The notes under the pieces are model-generated. The model saw nothing but the letters and a program-made list of their open reading frames with translations, searched no databases and was not told the DNA's origin. The translations under genes and the position numbers were made by a program. Of a stretch of DNA of 64,000 nt, positions 18,962 through 27,783 are shown piece after piece (position 1 is the stretch's first letter; each line of letters opens with the position of its first letter). The DNA is taken from contig JEMX01000002.1 in the NCBI GenBank assembly GCA_000585055.1, positions 1 to 64,000 on the forward strand, in the 5' to 3' direction. Source of the stretch: Candidatus Accumulibacter appositus. Its GTDB lineage: Bacteria > Pseudomonadota > Gammaproteobacteria > Burkholderiales > Rhodocyclaceae.

Positions 18962-20215
18962 ATGAACAGGCAACACCTCCACATCCGCAATGCGCGGCTG
19001 ATCGATCCCAGGAACCACCTTGATGAGCCGCTCGACCTGTTCGTCGCCGATGGACGAATTGCCGCTATCGGTGAGCCACCGGCCGGCTTCTCGGCCGACC
19101 GCAGCATCGACGCCAGCGGATTGATCGCCTGCCCCGGTCTGGTCGATCTGTCGACCCGACTGGGCGCCATCGAACCCGAGCTTGCCGCCGCCGTCGCTGG
19201 CGGCGTCACCTCGCTGGCCTGCCCGCCGGATACCAAACCGCCGCTCGACGAGCCGGGGCTTGTCGAACGTCTGGTGCGGCGCAGCGAAACCATCGGTCTG
19301 GCACGCGTCTATCCGATCGGCGCCCTGACGCACGCCTTGGCAGGCCAGCGGCTCGCAGAGATGAACGGTCTCACGCGTGCCGGCTGCATTGGCTTCTCGC
19401 AGGCCAACCAGCCAATTGACACGCAGTTGCTGCTGCGTGCCATGCAGTATGCGGCGACTTTTTCGTACGCGCTGCGCCTGCGACCACAAGACCAGTTTCT
19501 TGCCCGCGACGGTGTTGCCCACGATGGCGAAGTCGCGTCACGCCTGGGGCTGACCGGGGTTCCGGTGTCGGCGGAAACGGTGGCCATCGCCACAGCCCTG
19601 CAACTGGCTTCCGAAACGGGCGTCCGCCTGCACCTTTCGCGGCTGTCCTCGGCTGCCGGGGTGGCGCTGGTGCGCGCCGCGAAACATGCGCGGATGCCGG
19701 TCAGCTGCGACGTCTCGATCCACCACCTGCACCTTTCGGAAATGGACATCGGCTATTTCGACAGCAACGCTCGCTTCGACCCGCCGCTGCGTGCCCAGAG
19801 CGATCGCGACGCGCTCCGTGCCGCCGTTCGCGAGGGCGTCGCGGCGATCTGTTCGGACCACACCCCGGTCGATGCAGATGGCAAGCAACTGCCGTTCGCC
19901 GAGGCGGTCCCCGGGGCTATCGGCCTGGAGCTCTTGCTGCCGCTGACCCTGCTCTGGGCGCAACAGGTGCAATTGCCCTTGGCCGACGCGCTGGCCCGCA
20001 TCACCTGCGATGCAGCAGAAATTCTCGGCATCGATGCCGGCTCGCTGAGCATCGGCAGTCGTGCCGACATCTGCGTCTTCGACCCTGACGAAGCCTGGCG
20101 GCTGACCCCCGATGCCCTGCGCAGCCAAGGCAAGAATACCCCTTTTCTGGGTTACGAAATGAGCGGCAGGGTGCGCATGACGCTGGTCGGCGGACGCATC
20201 GTCTACGAGGCTTGA
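18962..20215 (+). CDS. Dihydroorotase-like PyrC' (probably inactive ATCase partner)
   Basis: 417 residues with an amidohydrolase fold of dihydroorotase type. The usual metal-binding DxHxH after the first strand is missing: PGLVDLSTRLG has Ser64-Thr65-Arg66 where His-x-His is expected. Later features survive (SIHHLHLSE, ICSDHTPVD). In Pseudomonas an inactive dihydroorotase, PyrC', has lost the same motif and is needed to assemble the PyrB dodecamer. The 3-bp spacing behind pyrB and the lost histidines make that role likely here. An active dihydroorotase should be encoded elsewhere. Confidence 0.87.
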   Translation: MNRQHLHIRNARLIDPRNHLDEPLDLFVADGRIAAIGEPPAGFSADRSIDASGLIACPGLVDLSTRLGAIEPELAAAVAGGVTSLACPPDTKPPLDEPGLVERLVRRSETIGLARVYPIGALTHALAGQRLAEMNGLTRAGCIGFSQANQPIDTQLLLRAMQYAATFSYALRLRPQDQFLARDGVAHDGEVASRLGLTGVPVSAETVAIATALQLASETGVRLHLSRLSSAAGVALVRAAKHARMPVSCDVSIHHLHLSEMDIGYFDSNARFDPPLRAQSDRDALRAAVREGVAAICSDHTPVDADGKQLPFAEAVPGAIGLELLLPLTLLWAQQVQLPLADALARITCDAAEILGIDAGSLSIGSRADICVFDPDEAWRLTPDALRSQGKNTPFLGYEMSGRVRMTLVGGRIVYEA

Positions 20216-20222
20216 GCGCCGC

Positions 20223-20513
20223 TCACTGTCCGAGGAGGCGGCGCAAGGCATCCGCCGAGACGCCGCGCAACGTCAACACCTTGCGCCGGGATTTGTGACC
20301 GCTCTTCAGCTCGACCAGTGACCTGGCCAAGCCCAGCCGTTGCGCGAAGAAGTCGAGCAGCGCGGCGTTTGCGCGACCATCGATCGCCGGCGCCGCCAAA
20401 CGGACTTTCAGCGCGTCGCCGTGCAGGCCGACCACTTCACTGCGCTTCGCTGCCGGCTGCACATGCACGCACAGGGTGAGTGCAGCGCCGCTTTCACGCA
20501 GCCAATCGGCCAC
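20223..20513 (-). CDS. YggU family protein (DUF167)
   Basis: 96 residues from GTG 20513, placed 2 bp after the yggT stop. It has the DUF167 core VHVQPAAKRSEVVGLHGDALKVRLAAP, broken here across residues 16-43, then DGRANAALLDFFAQRLG and a basic stretch KSGHKSRRK. The function of the family is unknown. A longer frame continues upstream to 20672 but overlaps yggT in another frame and is not family-like. It ends 8 bp from the convergent pyrC' stop. Confidence 0.88.
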   Translation of the reverse strand: MADWLRESGAALTLCVHVQPAAKRSEVVGLHGDALKVRLAAPAIDGRANAALLDFFAQRLGLARSLVELKSGHKSRRKVLTLRGVSADALRRLLGQ

Positions 20514-20515
20514 CG

Positions 20516-21055
20516 TCAGAGGAACATCAGCACCAGCTGAGCCAGGACGATGGCCACCAATGGCGACAGGTCGATGGCGCCGATGCGTGGAACGACACGC
20601 TGAATGGGACCCAAAAAAGGCCGGGTCAGCTGCCCGACGGGCTGACTCAGCGGCGAGTACGGGCTGACCCACGACAACACGGCCTGTATCACCAGGGCGC
20701 CAATCAGCAGATAGATACTCATGCGCAGGGTCGCCAGCACACCCTGCCAGAGCAGGACGAGCAACAGATCCAGTGGCGACCAGGCTGCGCTACTACCCTG
20801 CAGTGAAACCACGGCAGCGGCGAATACGACCTGCAGAAAATACGCCGGCAGCAGGCTCGCCAGATCGAGCCCCCACAGGCCCGGCAGGGCTTTGCGTAGC
20901 GGCTTGACCAGCCAGTTGGTCAGGTCGACCGCAAAAGTGCCCACCTGATTGTTGAACGACACCCGGAAAGCCTGCATGTAGAAGCGCAGCAGCAGCGCAA
21001 AGCTCAGCAGCCCGGTGACCACCTGTAACAGAAACAAACCCGCCTGCCCCGCCAT
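20516..21055 (-). CDS. YggT family integral membrane protein
   Basis: 179 residues from ATG 21055, sharing one base with the proC stop (TGATG). It shows two YggT repeats, each with two hydrophobic helices and a WLVKPLRKALPG / LTRPFLGPIQRVVPRIG amphipathic loop. YggT proteins sit in the inner membrane; related proteins affect division or osmotic tolerance, but the precise role is not known. It is embedded in the conserved yggS-proC-yggT-yggU set. Confidence 0.92.
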   Translation of the reverse strand: MAGQAGLFLLQVVTGLLSFALLLRFYMQAFRVSFNNQVGTFAVDLTNWLVKPLRKALPGLWGLDLASLLPAYFLQVVFAAAVVSLQGSSAAWSPLDLLLVLLWQGVLATLRMSIYLLIGALVIQAVLSWVSPYSPLSQPVGQLTRPFLGPIQRVVPRIGAIDLSPLVAIVLAQLVLMFL

Positions 21056-21870
21056 CAACTATCCTTTCCGAGCAGTTCGCCCAGTTCACGACTGCGTGCG
21101 TTGGCCGCCAGCACGCCAGCGATGAAGCCTTCCCTGACGCCGCGGTCGTCCATCATTTGCAGGGCTGCTTCGGTCGTTCCTCCTTTCGAGGTGACCCGCT
21201 CACGCAGCACGGCAGCAGCTTCATCCGATTGGACCGCCAGCTTGGCCGCACCGAGGACCGTTTCGATGGCCAGCTGGCGTGCCTGGATTGGCGTCAGACC
21301 AAGCTCTGTCGCCGCCTGCTGCAAGGTCTCGATGAACAGGAAGACGTACGCCGGGCCGCTGCCAGAGACGGCAGTCACGGCGTCCATTCGCGCCTCATCG
21401 GCAACCCACAGCGTACTTCCGACCGCCTGCAGGATACGTTCGGCCCCCAGCCGCTCGGCCATCGATACCGCCGGCAGCGCGCACAGACCGGTGATGCCGG
21501 CACCGATTAGCGCCGGGGTATTGGGCATCGCGCGCACAATCTTGCCGTAGCCGCCGAGCCAGCGCGCGATGTCTGCCAGGCGCAGGCCAGCAGCAATACT
21601 GATCACCAATTGCTGCTTGAGGCGCTTGGGGAGCGACGCGCAGGCATCGTGCATCTGCTGCGGCTTCACCGATAGCAGCAGCGCATCGCAGTCGAGGGCA
21701 GCGACGGTCGGCGACTCGTAACACCGTATACCGTACATCAGTCGCAGCTTGGCGCGCCCCTGCGCACCGACCTCGATCACGGCGATATCGGCGGCCGAGA
21801 ATCCGGTTTTGATCAGGCCGCCAATCAGGGCGCTGGCCATATTGCCGCCACCCAGGAATGTTATTTTCAT
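21055..21870 (-). CDS. proC: Pyrroline-5-carboxylate reductase
   Basis: 271 residues. The N-terminal NAD(P) Rossmann motif is ITFLGGGNMASALIGGL, followed by VKPQQM and RAMPNTPALIGAGITGL. The C-terminal dimer domain carries DAVTAVSGSGPAYVFLFIE and VTSKGGTTEAAL. It makes the last step of proline synthesis from P5C. The start overlaps yggS by 4 bp (ATGA), so it is translationally coupled. Confidence 0.96.
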   Translation of the reverse strand: MKITFLGGGNMASALIGGLIKTGFSAADIAVIEVGAQGRAKLRLMYGIRCYESPTVAALDCDALLLSVKPQQMHDACASLPKRLKQQLVISIAAGLRLADIARWLGGYGKIVRAMPNTPALIGAGITGLCALPAVSMAERLGAERILQAVGSTLWVADEARMDAVTAVSGSGPAYVFLFIETLQQAATELGLTPIQARQLAIETVLGAAKLAVQSDEAAAVLRERVTSKGGTTEAALQMMDDRGVREGFIAGVLAANARSRELGELLGKDS

Positions 21871-22556
21871 GCTTTGTGTCTCTCACCAAAAATCGCGGTA
21901 CCCACGCGCACCAGGGTTGCGCCCTCGGCGATCGCTGCTTCGAGATCGTGCGACATGCCCATCGAAAGGGTATCCAGCGCCAGCCCGCCGGCTTGCAGTT
22001 GTTCGGAAAGCTGGCGCAGCAGGCGGAACGGGCGTCGTTGTTCCAGAAAACCGTCACTGCGCGCCGGAACGGTCATCAGCCCACGCAAGCGCAGGTTTGG
22101 CAGCAGCGCAACGGCCTGCGCCAACGCCGACGCTGCCGCAGGGCAAACGCCACCCTTGCTGGCCTCACCGCTGACGTTCACCTGAACACAGACCGATAGC
22201 GGCGGTAGCGACGCAGGTCGTTGTTCGGAAAGCCGTTCGGCAATGCGCAAGCGATCTACAGAATGCACCCAGTCGAAATTCTCGGCAAGTAAACGGGTCT
22301 TGTTGCTCTGCACGCTACCGATAAAATGCCAGTCAAGACCCAAGGCGTGTAGCTCACTTGCCTTATCGAGGCCTTCCTGGACGAAGCTCTCGCCGAAAGC
22401 CGTCTGCCCGGCAAGCGCCGCCTCGCGAACGCACGCCGCGGGCCATGTCTTGCTGACCGCGACCAGGCGAACCTCAGCGGGGTCACGTCCGTACTGCCGC
22501 GCCGCGCTGGCGATTCGCGCGAGAACGGCTTGCAGCTTGGCGGAGAGTAAGGTCAT
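21867..22556 (-). CDS. YggS family pyridoxal-phosphate homeostasis protein
   Basis: 229 residues with the alanine-racemase-like barrel. The PLP lysine lies in LVAVSKTWPAACVREA, followed by FGESFVQEGLDKA, WHFIGSVQSNK, VNVSGEASKGGV and the C-terminal SMGMSHDLEAAIAEGATLVRVG phosphate site (longest piece given in parts). The family buffers PLP and affects amino-acid balance. It is the first gene of yggS-proC-yggT-yggU and is divergent from pilT by 69 bp. Confidence 0.95.
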   Translation of the reverse strand: MTLLSAKLQAVLARIASAARQYGRDPAEVRLVAVSKTWPAACVREAALAGQTAFGESFVQEGLDKASELHALGLDWHFIGSVQSNKTRLLAENFDWVHSVDRLRIAERLSEQRPASLPPLSVCVQVNVSGEASKGGVCPAAASALAQAVALLPNLRLRGLMTVPARSDGFLEQRRPFRLLRQLSEQLQAGGLALDTLSMGMSHDLEAAIAEGATLVRVGTAIFGERHKA

Positions 22557-22582
22557 AATCAGGCGTTACGCAGGTTGCCCCG

Positions 22583-22591
22583 AGTATAGCA
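22583..22591 (-). promoter_or_regulatory. Possible extended -10 promoter of yggS operon
   Basis: On the minus strand the sequence reads TGCTATACT, an extended -10 (TGn-TATACT), 27 bp upstream of the yggS start codon. No good -35 is visible, which is acceptable for extended -10 promoters. Inferred from sequence only. Confidence 0.4.
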
Positions 22592-22625
22592 CCGCACCCT
22601 GCCCACCGCCCGAGGACCGAACCGG

Positions 22626-23672
22626 ATGGACATCACTGAACTACTGGCCTTCAGCGTCAAGAACAAGGCTTCCGACCTCCACCTGTCATCGGGCCTGCCG
22701 CCAATGATCCGCGTCCACGGCGATGTGCGCCGCATCAACCTGCCAGCGATGGAGCACAAGGACGTGCACGCCAGGGTGTACGACATCATGAGCGACGGCC
22801 AGCGCAAACAGTACGAAGACACGCTGGAATGCGACTTTTCCTTCGAAATTCCCAATCTGGCGCGTTTTCGAGTCAACGCCTTCGTTCAGAATCGCGGCGC
22901 CAGCGCCGTCTTCCGGACCATTCCGTCGAAAGTGCTGACCCTTGAAGAACTCAATTGTCCGAAGATATTCCAAAGCATTGCCGAGTTTCCGCGCGGCATC
23001 GTGCTGGTCACCGGCCCCACCGGCTCTGGAAAATCGACCACCCTGGCGGCCATGGTCAATCACGTCAATGAGAACAGCTACGGTCACATCCTGACCGTCG
23101 AAGATCCGATCGAGTTCGTTCACCAATCGAAGAAGTGCCTGATCAACCAGCGCGAAGTCGGACCGCATACGCTGTCGTTTCAGAATGCGTTGCGCTCGGC
23201 CCTCCGTGAGGACCCGGACGTCATTTTGGTTGGCGAGATGCGCGATCTGGAAACCATCCGTCTGGCACTCTCCGGAGCCGAAACCGGACACCTGGTATTC
23301 GCCACCCTGCATACCTCCAGCGCGGCCAAGACCATCGACCGGATTGTCGACGTCTTCCCGGCTGCCGAAAAGGAGATGGTTCGCTCGATGCTTTCCGAGT
23401 CGCTACGTGCGGTGATTTCGCAAACCCTGCTGAAGAGCAAGGATGGCCAGGGGCGGGTCGCTGCGCACGAGATCATGCTCGGCACGCCGGCCATCCGCAA
23501 CCTGATCCGCGAGAACAAGGTCGCCCAGATGTACTCCGCTCTGCAGACCGGGCAGCAGCATGGCATGCAGACCCTTGACCAAAATCTGGTCGAACTTGTG
23601 CGGCGCAATATCGTGTCCGCAGCGGAAGCCAAGAGCAAGGCCGCCAACAAGGACACCTTCCCAAGCGCCTAA
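22626..23672 (+). CDS. pilT: Type IV pilus retraction ATPase PilT
   Basis: 348 residues. Walker A GPTGSGKST lies at 130-138, the Asp box region is EDPIEF, Walker B is VILVGEMRDLETIRLA and the His box is TGHLVFATLHTSSA. The C-terminal AIRNLIRENK retraction motif typical of PilT is present. It is a cytoplasmic hexameric AAA-like motor that depolymerises pili. It forms a pair with pilU 27 bp downstream and is functionally linked to the Pil-Chp genes at 5.9-14.9 kb. Confidence 0.97.
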   Translation: MDITELLAFSVKNKASDLHLSSGLPPMIRVHGDVRRINLPAMEHKDVHARVYDIMSDGQRKQYEDTLECDFSFEIPNLARFRVNAFVQNRGASAVFRTIPSKVLTLEELNCPKIFQSIAEFPRGIVLVTGPTGSGKSTTLAAMVNHVNENSYGHILTVEDPIEFVHQSKKCLINQREVGPHTLSFQNALRSALREDPDVILVGEMRDLETIRLALSGAETGHLVFATLHTSSAAKTIDRIVDVFPAAEKEMVRSMLSESLRAVISQTLLKSKDGQGRVAAHEIMLGTPAIRNLIRENKVAQMYSALQTGQQHGMQTLDQNLVELVRRNIVSAAEAKSKAANKDTFPSA

Positions 23673-23699
23673 GCCCGCTTCGCGAGCAGGAGAATAAGC

Positions 23700-24836
23700 A
23701 TGGAGCACGATCAAGCGCTGAAGTTCATGCACGAACTGTTGCGGCTGATGACCCAGAAGAATGGTTCCGACCTGTTCATCACCGCTCATTTCCCGCCGGC
23801 CATCAAGATTGACGGCAAGGTGATGCCGGTATCCAACCAGCCGCTACTGCCGCAGCACTCTGCCGAGCTTGCACGCTCGATCATGAACGACCGTCAGGCG
23901 ACCGAGTTCGAAGAAAAGAAGGAATGCAACTTCGCTATTTCACCGTCGGGCATTGGTCGCTTTCGCGTCAATGCGCTGGTGCAACAGGGGCGCGTCGCGG
24001 TGGTCTGCCGGACGATCAATCTGGTGGTGCCGACGCTCGACGAACTGACCTTGCCAGCAGTCCTGAAGGACATCTCGCTGACCAGCCGCGGGCTAGTCAT
24101 CTTCGTCGGCGGCACCGGCACCGGCAAGACGACCTCACTGGCTGCCCTGCTTGATCACCGCAACCGCAATAGCTATGGCCATATCATTACCATAGAAGAC
24201 CCCATCGAGTTTGTGCACGAGCACAAGAAGTGCATCGTCACGCAACGCGAAATCGGCGTCGACACCGACTCCTGGGAAGTGGCGCTGAAGAACACCCTGC
24301 GGCAGGCGCCGAACGTGATCATGATGGGCGAGATCCGAGACCGGGCGACCATGGACTACGCCGTTGCTTTTGCTGAAACCGGGCACCTGTGCCTGGCCAC
24401 GCTGCACGCCAACAGCAGCAATCAGGCGCTCGACCGGATCATCAACTTTTTCCCGGAAGAGCGCCGCCACCAGTTGTTGATGGACCTTTCCCTGAACCTG
24501 CGTGCACTGATCTCGCAGCGCCTGCTGCCGAAGAAGGACGGCAGGGGACGAGTACCAGCGATCGAGGTGCTGCTCAACTCGCCGCTGATCTCCGACCTGA
24601 TTTTCAAGGGACATGTGCACGAGATCAAGGAGGTCATGAAGCGCTCGCGCGAACTGGGCATGCAAACCTTCGATCAGGCGCTGTTCGATCTCTACGAAGC
24701 GGGCCAAATCAACTATCAGGACGCCTTGCGCAACGCGGACTCGCTCAACGATCTACGCCTGCAGATCAAGCTGCACGGCAAGGAGTCGCAAGACCGCGAC
24801 CTCACCGCCGGCATCGGCCACCTGGACATCGTCTAA
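23700..24836 (+). CDS. pilU: PilT-dependent retraction ATPase PilU
   Basis: 378 residues, a PilT paralogue. Walker A GGTGTGKTT lies at 137-145, Walker B reads VIMMGEIRDRATMDYAVAFA, and the His box is TGHLCLATLHANSSNQA. PilU-type features are the variant Walker A and a longer C terminus after FKGHVHEIKEVMKRSRELGM. It assists PilT under load. A GAGCAGGAG ribosome-binding stretch precedes the ATG. It is the last gene of the pilT-pilU pair. Confidence 0.96.
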   Translation: MEHDQALKFMHELLRLMTQKNGSDLFITAHFPPAIKIDGKVMPVSNQPLLPQHSAELARSIMNDRQATEFEEKKECNFAISPSGIGRFRVNALVQQGRVAVVCRTINLVVPTLDELTLPAVLKDISLTSRGLVIFVGGTGTGKTTSLAALLDHRNRNSYGHIITIEDPIEFVHEHKKCIVTQREIGVDTDSWEVALKNTLRQAPNVIMMGEIRDRATMDYAVAFAETGHLCLATLHANSSNQALDRIINFFPEERRHQLLMDLSLNLRALISQRLLPKKDGRGRVPAIEVLLNSPLISDLIFKGHVHEIKEVMKRSRELGMQTFDQALFDLYEAGQINYQDALRNADSLNDLRLQIKLHGKESQDRDLTAGIGHLDIV

Positions 24837-24882
24837 CGGTCATGACATGTCGAGACTCCCCGGATCATGGAAGTCATGACCG
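24837..24882. terminator. Long inverted repeat after pilU
   Basis: Ten-base arms CGGTCATGAC (24837-24846) and GTCATGACCG (24873-24882) lie right after the pilU stop and are followed by TTTCCCCC. It may be a terminator or an mRNA-end hairpin; the U-run is short. Confidence 0.4.
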
Positions 24883-24910
24883 TTTCCCCCTCTGTCCTTG
24901 CCGTGGGTTC

Positions 24911-24976
24911 CGGCTTGCACGCCGGAATCGTTCGCCGGGCAGGGAGCATGCTCCCTGAATTCCCCGCCTCACCCCG
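24911..24976 (+). repeat. 66-bp intergenic repeat, copy A
   Basis: This stretch matches the reverse complement of 26722-26787 at 61 of 66 positions by hand alignment. It contains a perfect 18-bp palindrome (24940-24957) and the arm pair CCGG...CCGG around the start. A further hairpin lies at 25000-25015 (AGTCGC/GCGACT) whose counterpart also follows copy B. It is non-coding, between pilU and the methyltransferase gene. Confidence 0.85.
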
Positions 24977-25054
24977 CGAGGGGAGAAGGGAGCGGCGTGA
25001 GTCGCTTGCGCGACTTTCACAATAAGCTGGCGGACTGCGTACGCAACCAATCCG

Positions 25055-26215
25055 CTATGCGGATTTCACCCCCGCCTTTCCGCGGTTGCTACCGGCGACC
25101 ATTTTGAATTCGTACAGGCGGCAATCGAGCGCGCCGTTGAACAGCGGCGTCTTCTTGCTGGGAGTCAGGCGCATCATCTTCGGCAAACGCGTGTCGGCGC
25201 TAATCAGGTAACAGGTCCAGCCGGCGAAGCCTTGCTTCAGCGTCTGGCCCAGCAAGGGGTAAAAGGCTGCCAGCTCGTCATCGCTGGAGACGCGCTCGCC
25301 GTAAGGCGGGTTGCTGACCATGATCCCGCTGCCAGCCGGGGCCTCGACGTCGAGCAAATCTCCCGAACGCAGACTGACCGCAGGCAGCAGCCCGGCACGG
25401 TCGAGATTGGCCAGAGCCGCACGCACCGCCACCGGCGAAATGTCGCTGCCAAATATTCCGGCATTGGCGAGCGGTTTTTCGCTCGCACGCGCCGCGTCGT
25501 ACAGCGTCTTCCAGGCGAGAGAATCGAATTGGCGCAGCTGTTGGAAAGCAAAATCCCGCCTGGCGCCCGGCGCCACGCCCAGCGCTATCTGGGCAGCCTC
25601 AATTAGAAAAGTGCCACTGCCACACATCGGATCGAGCAGCGGCACACCCGGCTGCCAGCCACTGAGACGCAAGATACCGGCAGCGAGGTTTTCGCGCAGC
25701 GGCGCTTCGACAGTCTTCTGGCGAAAACCACGCTGATAGAGGGGCGCACCGGAGGTATCCAGATACAGCGTACACTCGTCGCTGCTGATGAAGCCCTGGA
25801 TACGCACGTCCGGTTGCCGCGTATCGACGCTTGGGCGACGGCCGAACTCGCGGCGGAAGCGATCACAGACTGCGTCCTTGATACGCAGGGTGACGAAATC
25901 GATGCTTTTCAGGGGGCTTTTCACCGCATTGACGTCGACCCGAATCGTCTGCTCGGGAAGGAAGCACTGTGGCCAGGCCGTATCAAGCGCCAACTGGTAG
26001 ATATCTTCCTCCTTCGTATAGCGGCCGTGCGCCATCCGGCACAGGATGCGGGTGGCAATCCGCGAATGGAGATTGGCCCGGTAGCAGACCGGCCAGTCGG
26101 CGACGAAGTGCACCCCACCGGAGATCTGCTTCAGATCACGCGCGCCAGCCGCTGTCAGATCCTCGGCGAGCAGGGTCTCGAGACCACGCGGACAGCTGGC
26201 AAAAAAAGTTTCCAC
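25055..26215 (-). CDS. THUMP-domain class I SAM methyltransferase, RlmL-type 23S rRNA (guanine-N2) family
   Basis: 386 residues from GTG 26215, which has GGAG six bases upstream; a TTG at 26227 is an alternative. The N terminus FFASCPRGLETLLAEDL is followed by a THUMP domain (~45-155). The Rossmann methyltransferase has LLDPMCGSGTFLIEAA and the catalytic ISNPPYG-type motif MVSNPPYGERV. It matches the N-terminal half of E. coli RlmKL, the m2G2445 activity, without the RlmK half, which is usual outside gammaproteobacteria. The exact target base is inferred. It follows hemJ with essentially no gap. Confidence 0.88.
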   Translation of the reverse strand: METFFASCPRGLETLLAEDLTAAGARDLKQISGGVHFVADWPVCYRANLHSRIATRILCRMAHGRYTKEEDIYQLALDTAWPQCFLPEQTIRVDVNAVKSPLKSIDFVTLRIKDAVCDRFRREFGRRPSVDTRQPDVRIQGFISSDECTLYLDTSGAPLYQRGFRQKTVEAPLRENLAAGILRLSGWQPGVPLLDPMCGSGTFLIEAAQIALGVAPGARRDFAFQQLRQFDSLAWKTLYDAARASEKPLANAGIFGSDISPVAVRAALANLDRAGLLPAVSLRSGDLLDVEAPAGSGIMVSNPPYGERVSSDDELAAFYPLLGQTLKQGFAGWTCYLISADTRLPKMMRLTPSKKTPLFNGALDCRLYEFKMVAGSNRGKAGVKSA

Positions 26216-26227
26216 GATTGTCTCCAA

Positions 26228-26644
26228 CTAGAAAGGTTTCAGGACGGCGAGGTAAATTGCCGCCAGCAGCAACAGCACCGGCACTTCGTTGAACCAGCGG
26301 AACCAGACATCACTACGCTTGATGCGACCATCCTTGAAGCCTTGCAACAGGCGACCGCAGTAAGCGTGATAGGCAATCAGCAACACTACCAGCCCGGTCT
26401 TGGCGTGCAGCCAGCCACCCGAAAAACCGTAGCCGAACCACAACCAGAGACCCAGAGCAACGGCTAGAATGCCGATCGGCGTCATGAAGCGATAGAGCTT
26501 TTCAGCCATCATCAACAGGCGCTTGCGTTCGGCCTCACTATCGGGCTCGACCATCGCCAGGTTGACGAAAATGCGCGGCAGGTAAAAAAGACCGGCGAAC
26601 CAGCTGACCACCAACCACAGATGCAAGACCTTGCTTACGAGCAC
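26228..26644 (-). CDS. hemJ: HemJ/CopD-like membrane protein, probable protoporphyrinogen IX oxidase
   Basis: 138 residues, four predicted membrane helices. The family motif KVLHLWLVVSWFAGLFYLPR near the N terminus contains the conserved His, and HAKTGLVVLLIAYHAYCGR carries the second conserved His/Lys pair. HemJ oxidises protoporphyrinogen IX in many bacteria that lack HemG and HemY. It is the first gene of a two-gene unit with the methyltransferase. Being a short hydrophobic protein of the UPF0093/CopD group, a copper-related role is the alternative. Confidence 0.85.
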   Translation of the reverse strand: MLVSKVLHLWLVVSWFAGLFYLPRIFVNLAMVEPDSEAERKRLLMMAEKLYRFMTPIGILAVALGLWLWFGYGFSGGWLHAKTGLVVLLIAYHAYCGRLLQGFKDGRIKRSDVWFRWFNEVPVLLLLAAIYLAVLKPF

Positions 26645-26721
26645 TGACTTTTCCTTTCCTCAGTATGAAGTTCGCGTACGCGACTCACGAATCAACTTGC
26701 TTCCGTCGCGGGAGAAGCGCC

Positions 26722-26787
26722 CGGGGTGAGGCGGGGAATTCAGGGCGTATGCTCCCTGCCCGGTGAACAATTCCGGCGTGCAAGCGG
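26722..26787 (-). repeat. 66-bp intergenic repeat, copy B (inverted relative to copy A)
   Basis: It lies between the epimerase stop and the hemJ start, with 61 of 66 positions identical to copy A in inverted orientation. Its own palindrome is imperfect (CAGGGCGTATGCTCCCTG). It is followed on the minus strand by GAGTCGCGTACGCGAAC, the counterpart of the hairpin after copy A. The two copies bracket about 1.7 kb. Confidence 0.85.
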
Positions 26788-26826
26788 CAATACGCACTGC
26801 AAGCGAGAGGGGGCCGGCCATGCCTC

Positions 26827-27744
26827 TCATGATCGGGTATCTTTCTCTACGTCATCACTGTTGGCGGCCGCGGCCACGCCATCCTCGACGCGCGGATAGT
26901 GCAGCCTGACGCGGAGTTCTTTTTTTATCCGCTGGTTCTGCAAGCGGCGGGACTCACTCATGAACGACCACTGCAGCGGCGACAGCTGTTGTCGTGCCTC
27001 GGCACAAGGCAGACGAGGCACCCTTGGCAAACCGAAATGATCGGCAACGAGATCAAAATAGTCGCCCATTCTGATCTCCGAATCATCCGTCGCGTTGTAG
27101 GCGCGGTTGCTGCGGCCATAGCGCAGCGCAGCACAGGTCATCTGCGCCAGATCATCGGCATGAATGTGGTTGGTATACACATCGTCGGCCTGGCGCAGCG
27201 CCGCCACTCCGCGCCGCAGGCGTTCGAGCGGCAGACGGTCAGCGGCATAGATCCCGGGCGCCCGCAGAATGCTGACCACGACACCACGCCGACCGAAGTC
27301 TCGCAACTGGCGCTCGGCGTCAACGCGGCGGTGAGCACGGGCAGAGCCTGGACAGGTGGCGCGGGTCTCGTCCACGCGGTCGCCGGCACAGTCACCATAG
27401 ACCCCCGAGGTACTTATATACACGATGCGCTGTGGTAGACTCACCCCTCGTGCTAAGGCGGCAAGCAGCCAGCGGGTGCGAGTGTCGCGCCGATCACCTG
27501 CTTCACCGGATGGCCTTAGCGTAGCCGGCGGCGCCAGGTGGACGATGATCTCGGCGAGGCCGGCAATACGGTGCAGGCTGGCGGGTCGATCAAGATCGGC
27601 GAGCAGTGGTTTGGCGCCCTTATCGCGCCAGAAAGCGAGTTGCTCCGGGTCGCGAACCAGGGCGAAAACGCGGTAGTGGCCAAGCAGCCGGGGCAGGAGA
27701 CGGCGGGCGACATCTCCACAACCGACGATCAATAGTTTTTGCAC
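26827..27744 (-). CDS. NAD(P)-binding epimerase-like protein, atypical SDR (YeeZ-like)
   Basis: 305 residues. Rossmann start LLIVGCGDVARRLLPRLL, then IVHLAPPA and YISTSGVYGDCAGDRVDE. The usual catalytic YxxxK of extended SDRs is absent: the corresponding stretch reads ARAHRRVDAERQL, as in the atypical YeeZ/SDR_a5 group. The C terminus carries NATDDSEIRMGDYFDLVA and a basic RIKKELRVRLHYP. The substrate is unknown. It is divergent from the ferredoxin-reductase gene and lies upstream of hemJ in the same direction, separated by repeat copy B. Confidence 0.82.
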   Translation of the reverse strand: MQKLLIVGCGDVARRLLPRLLGHYRVFALVRDPEQLAFWRDKGAKPLLADLDRPASLHRIAGLAEIIVHLAPPATLRPSGEAGDRRDTRTRWLLAALARGVSLPQRIVYISTSGVYGDCAGDRVDETRATCPGSARAHRRVDAERQLRDFGRRGVVVSILRAPGIYAADRLPLERLRRGVAALRQADDVYTNHIHADDLAQMTCAALRYGRSNRAYNATDDSEIRMGDYFDLVADHFGLPRVPRLPCAEARQQLSPLQWSFMSESRRLQNQRIKKELRVRLHYPRVEDGVAAAANSDDVEKDTRS

Positions 27745-27783
27745 CGCGCAATTTTACCGGATTCGCACAGCAGCGGAGAGGCA

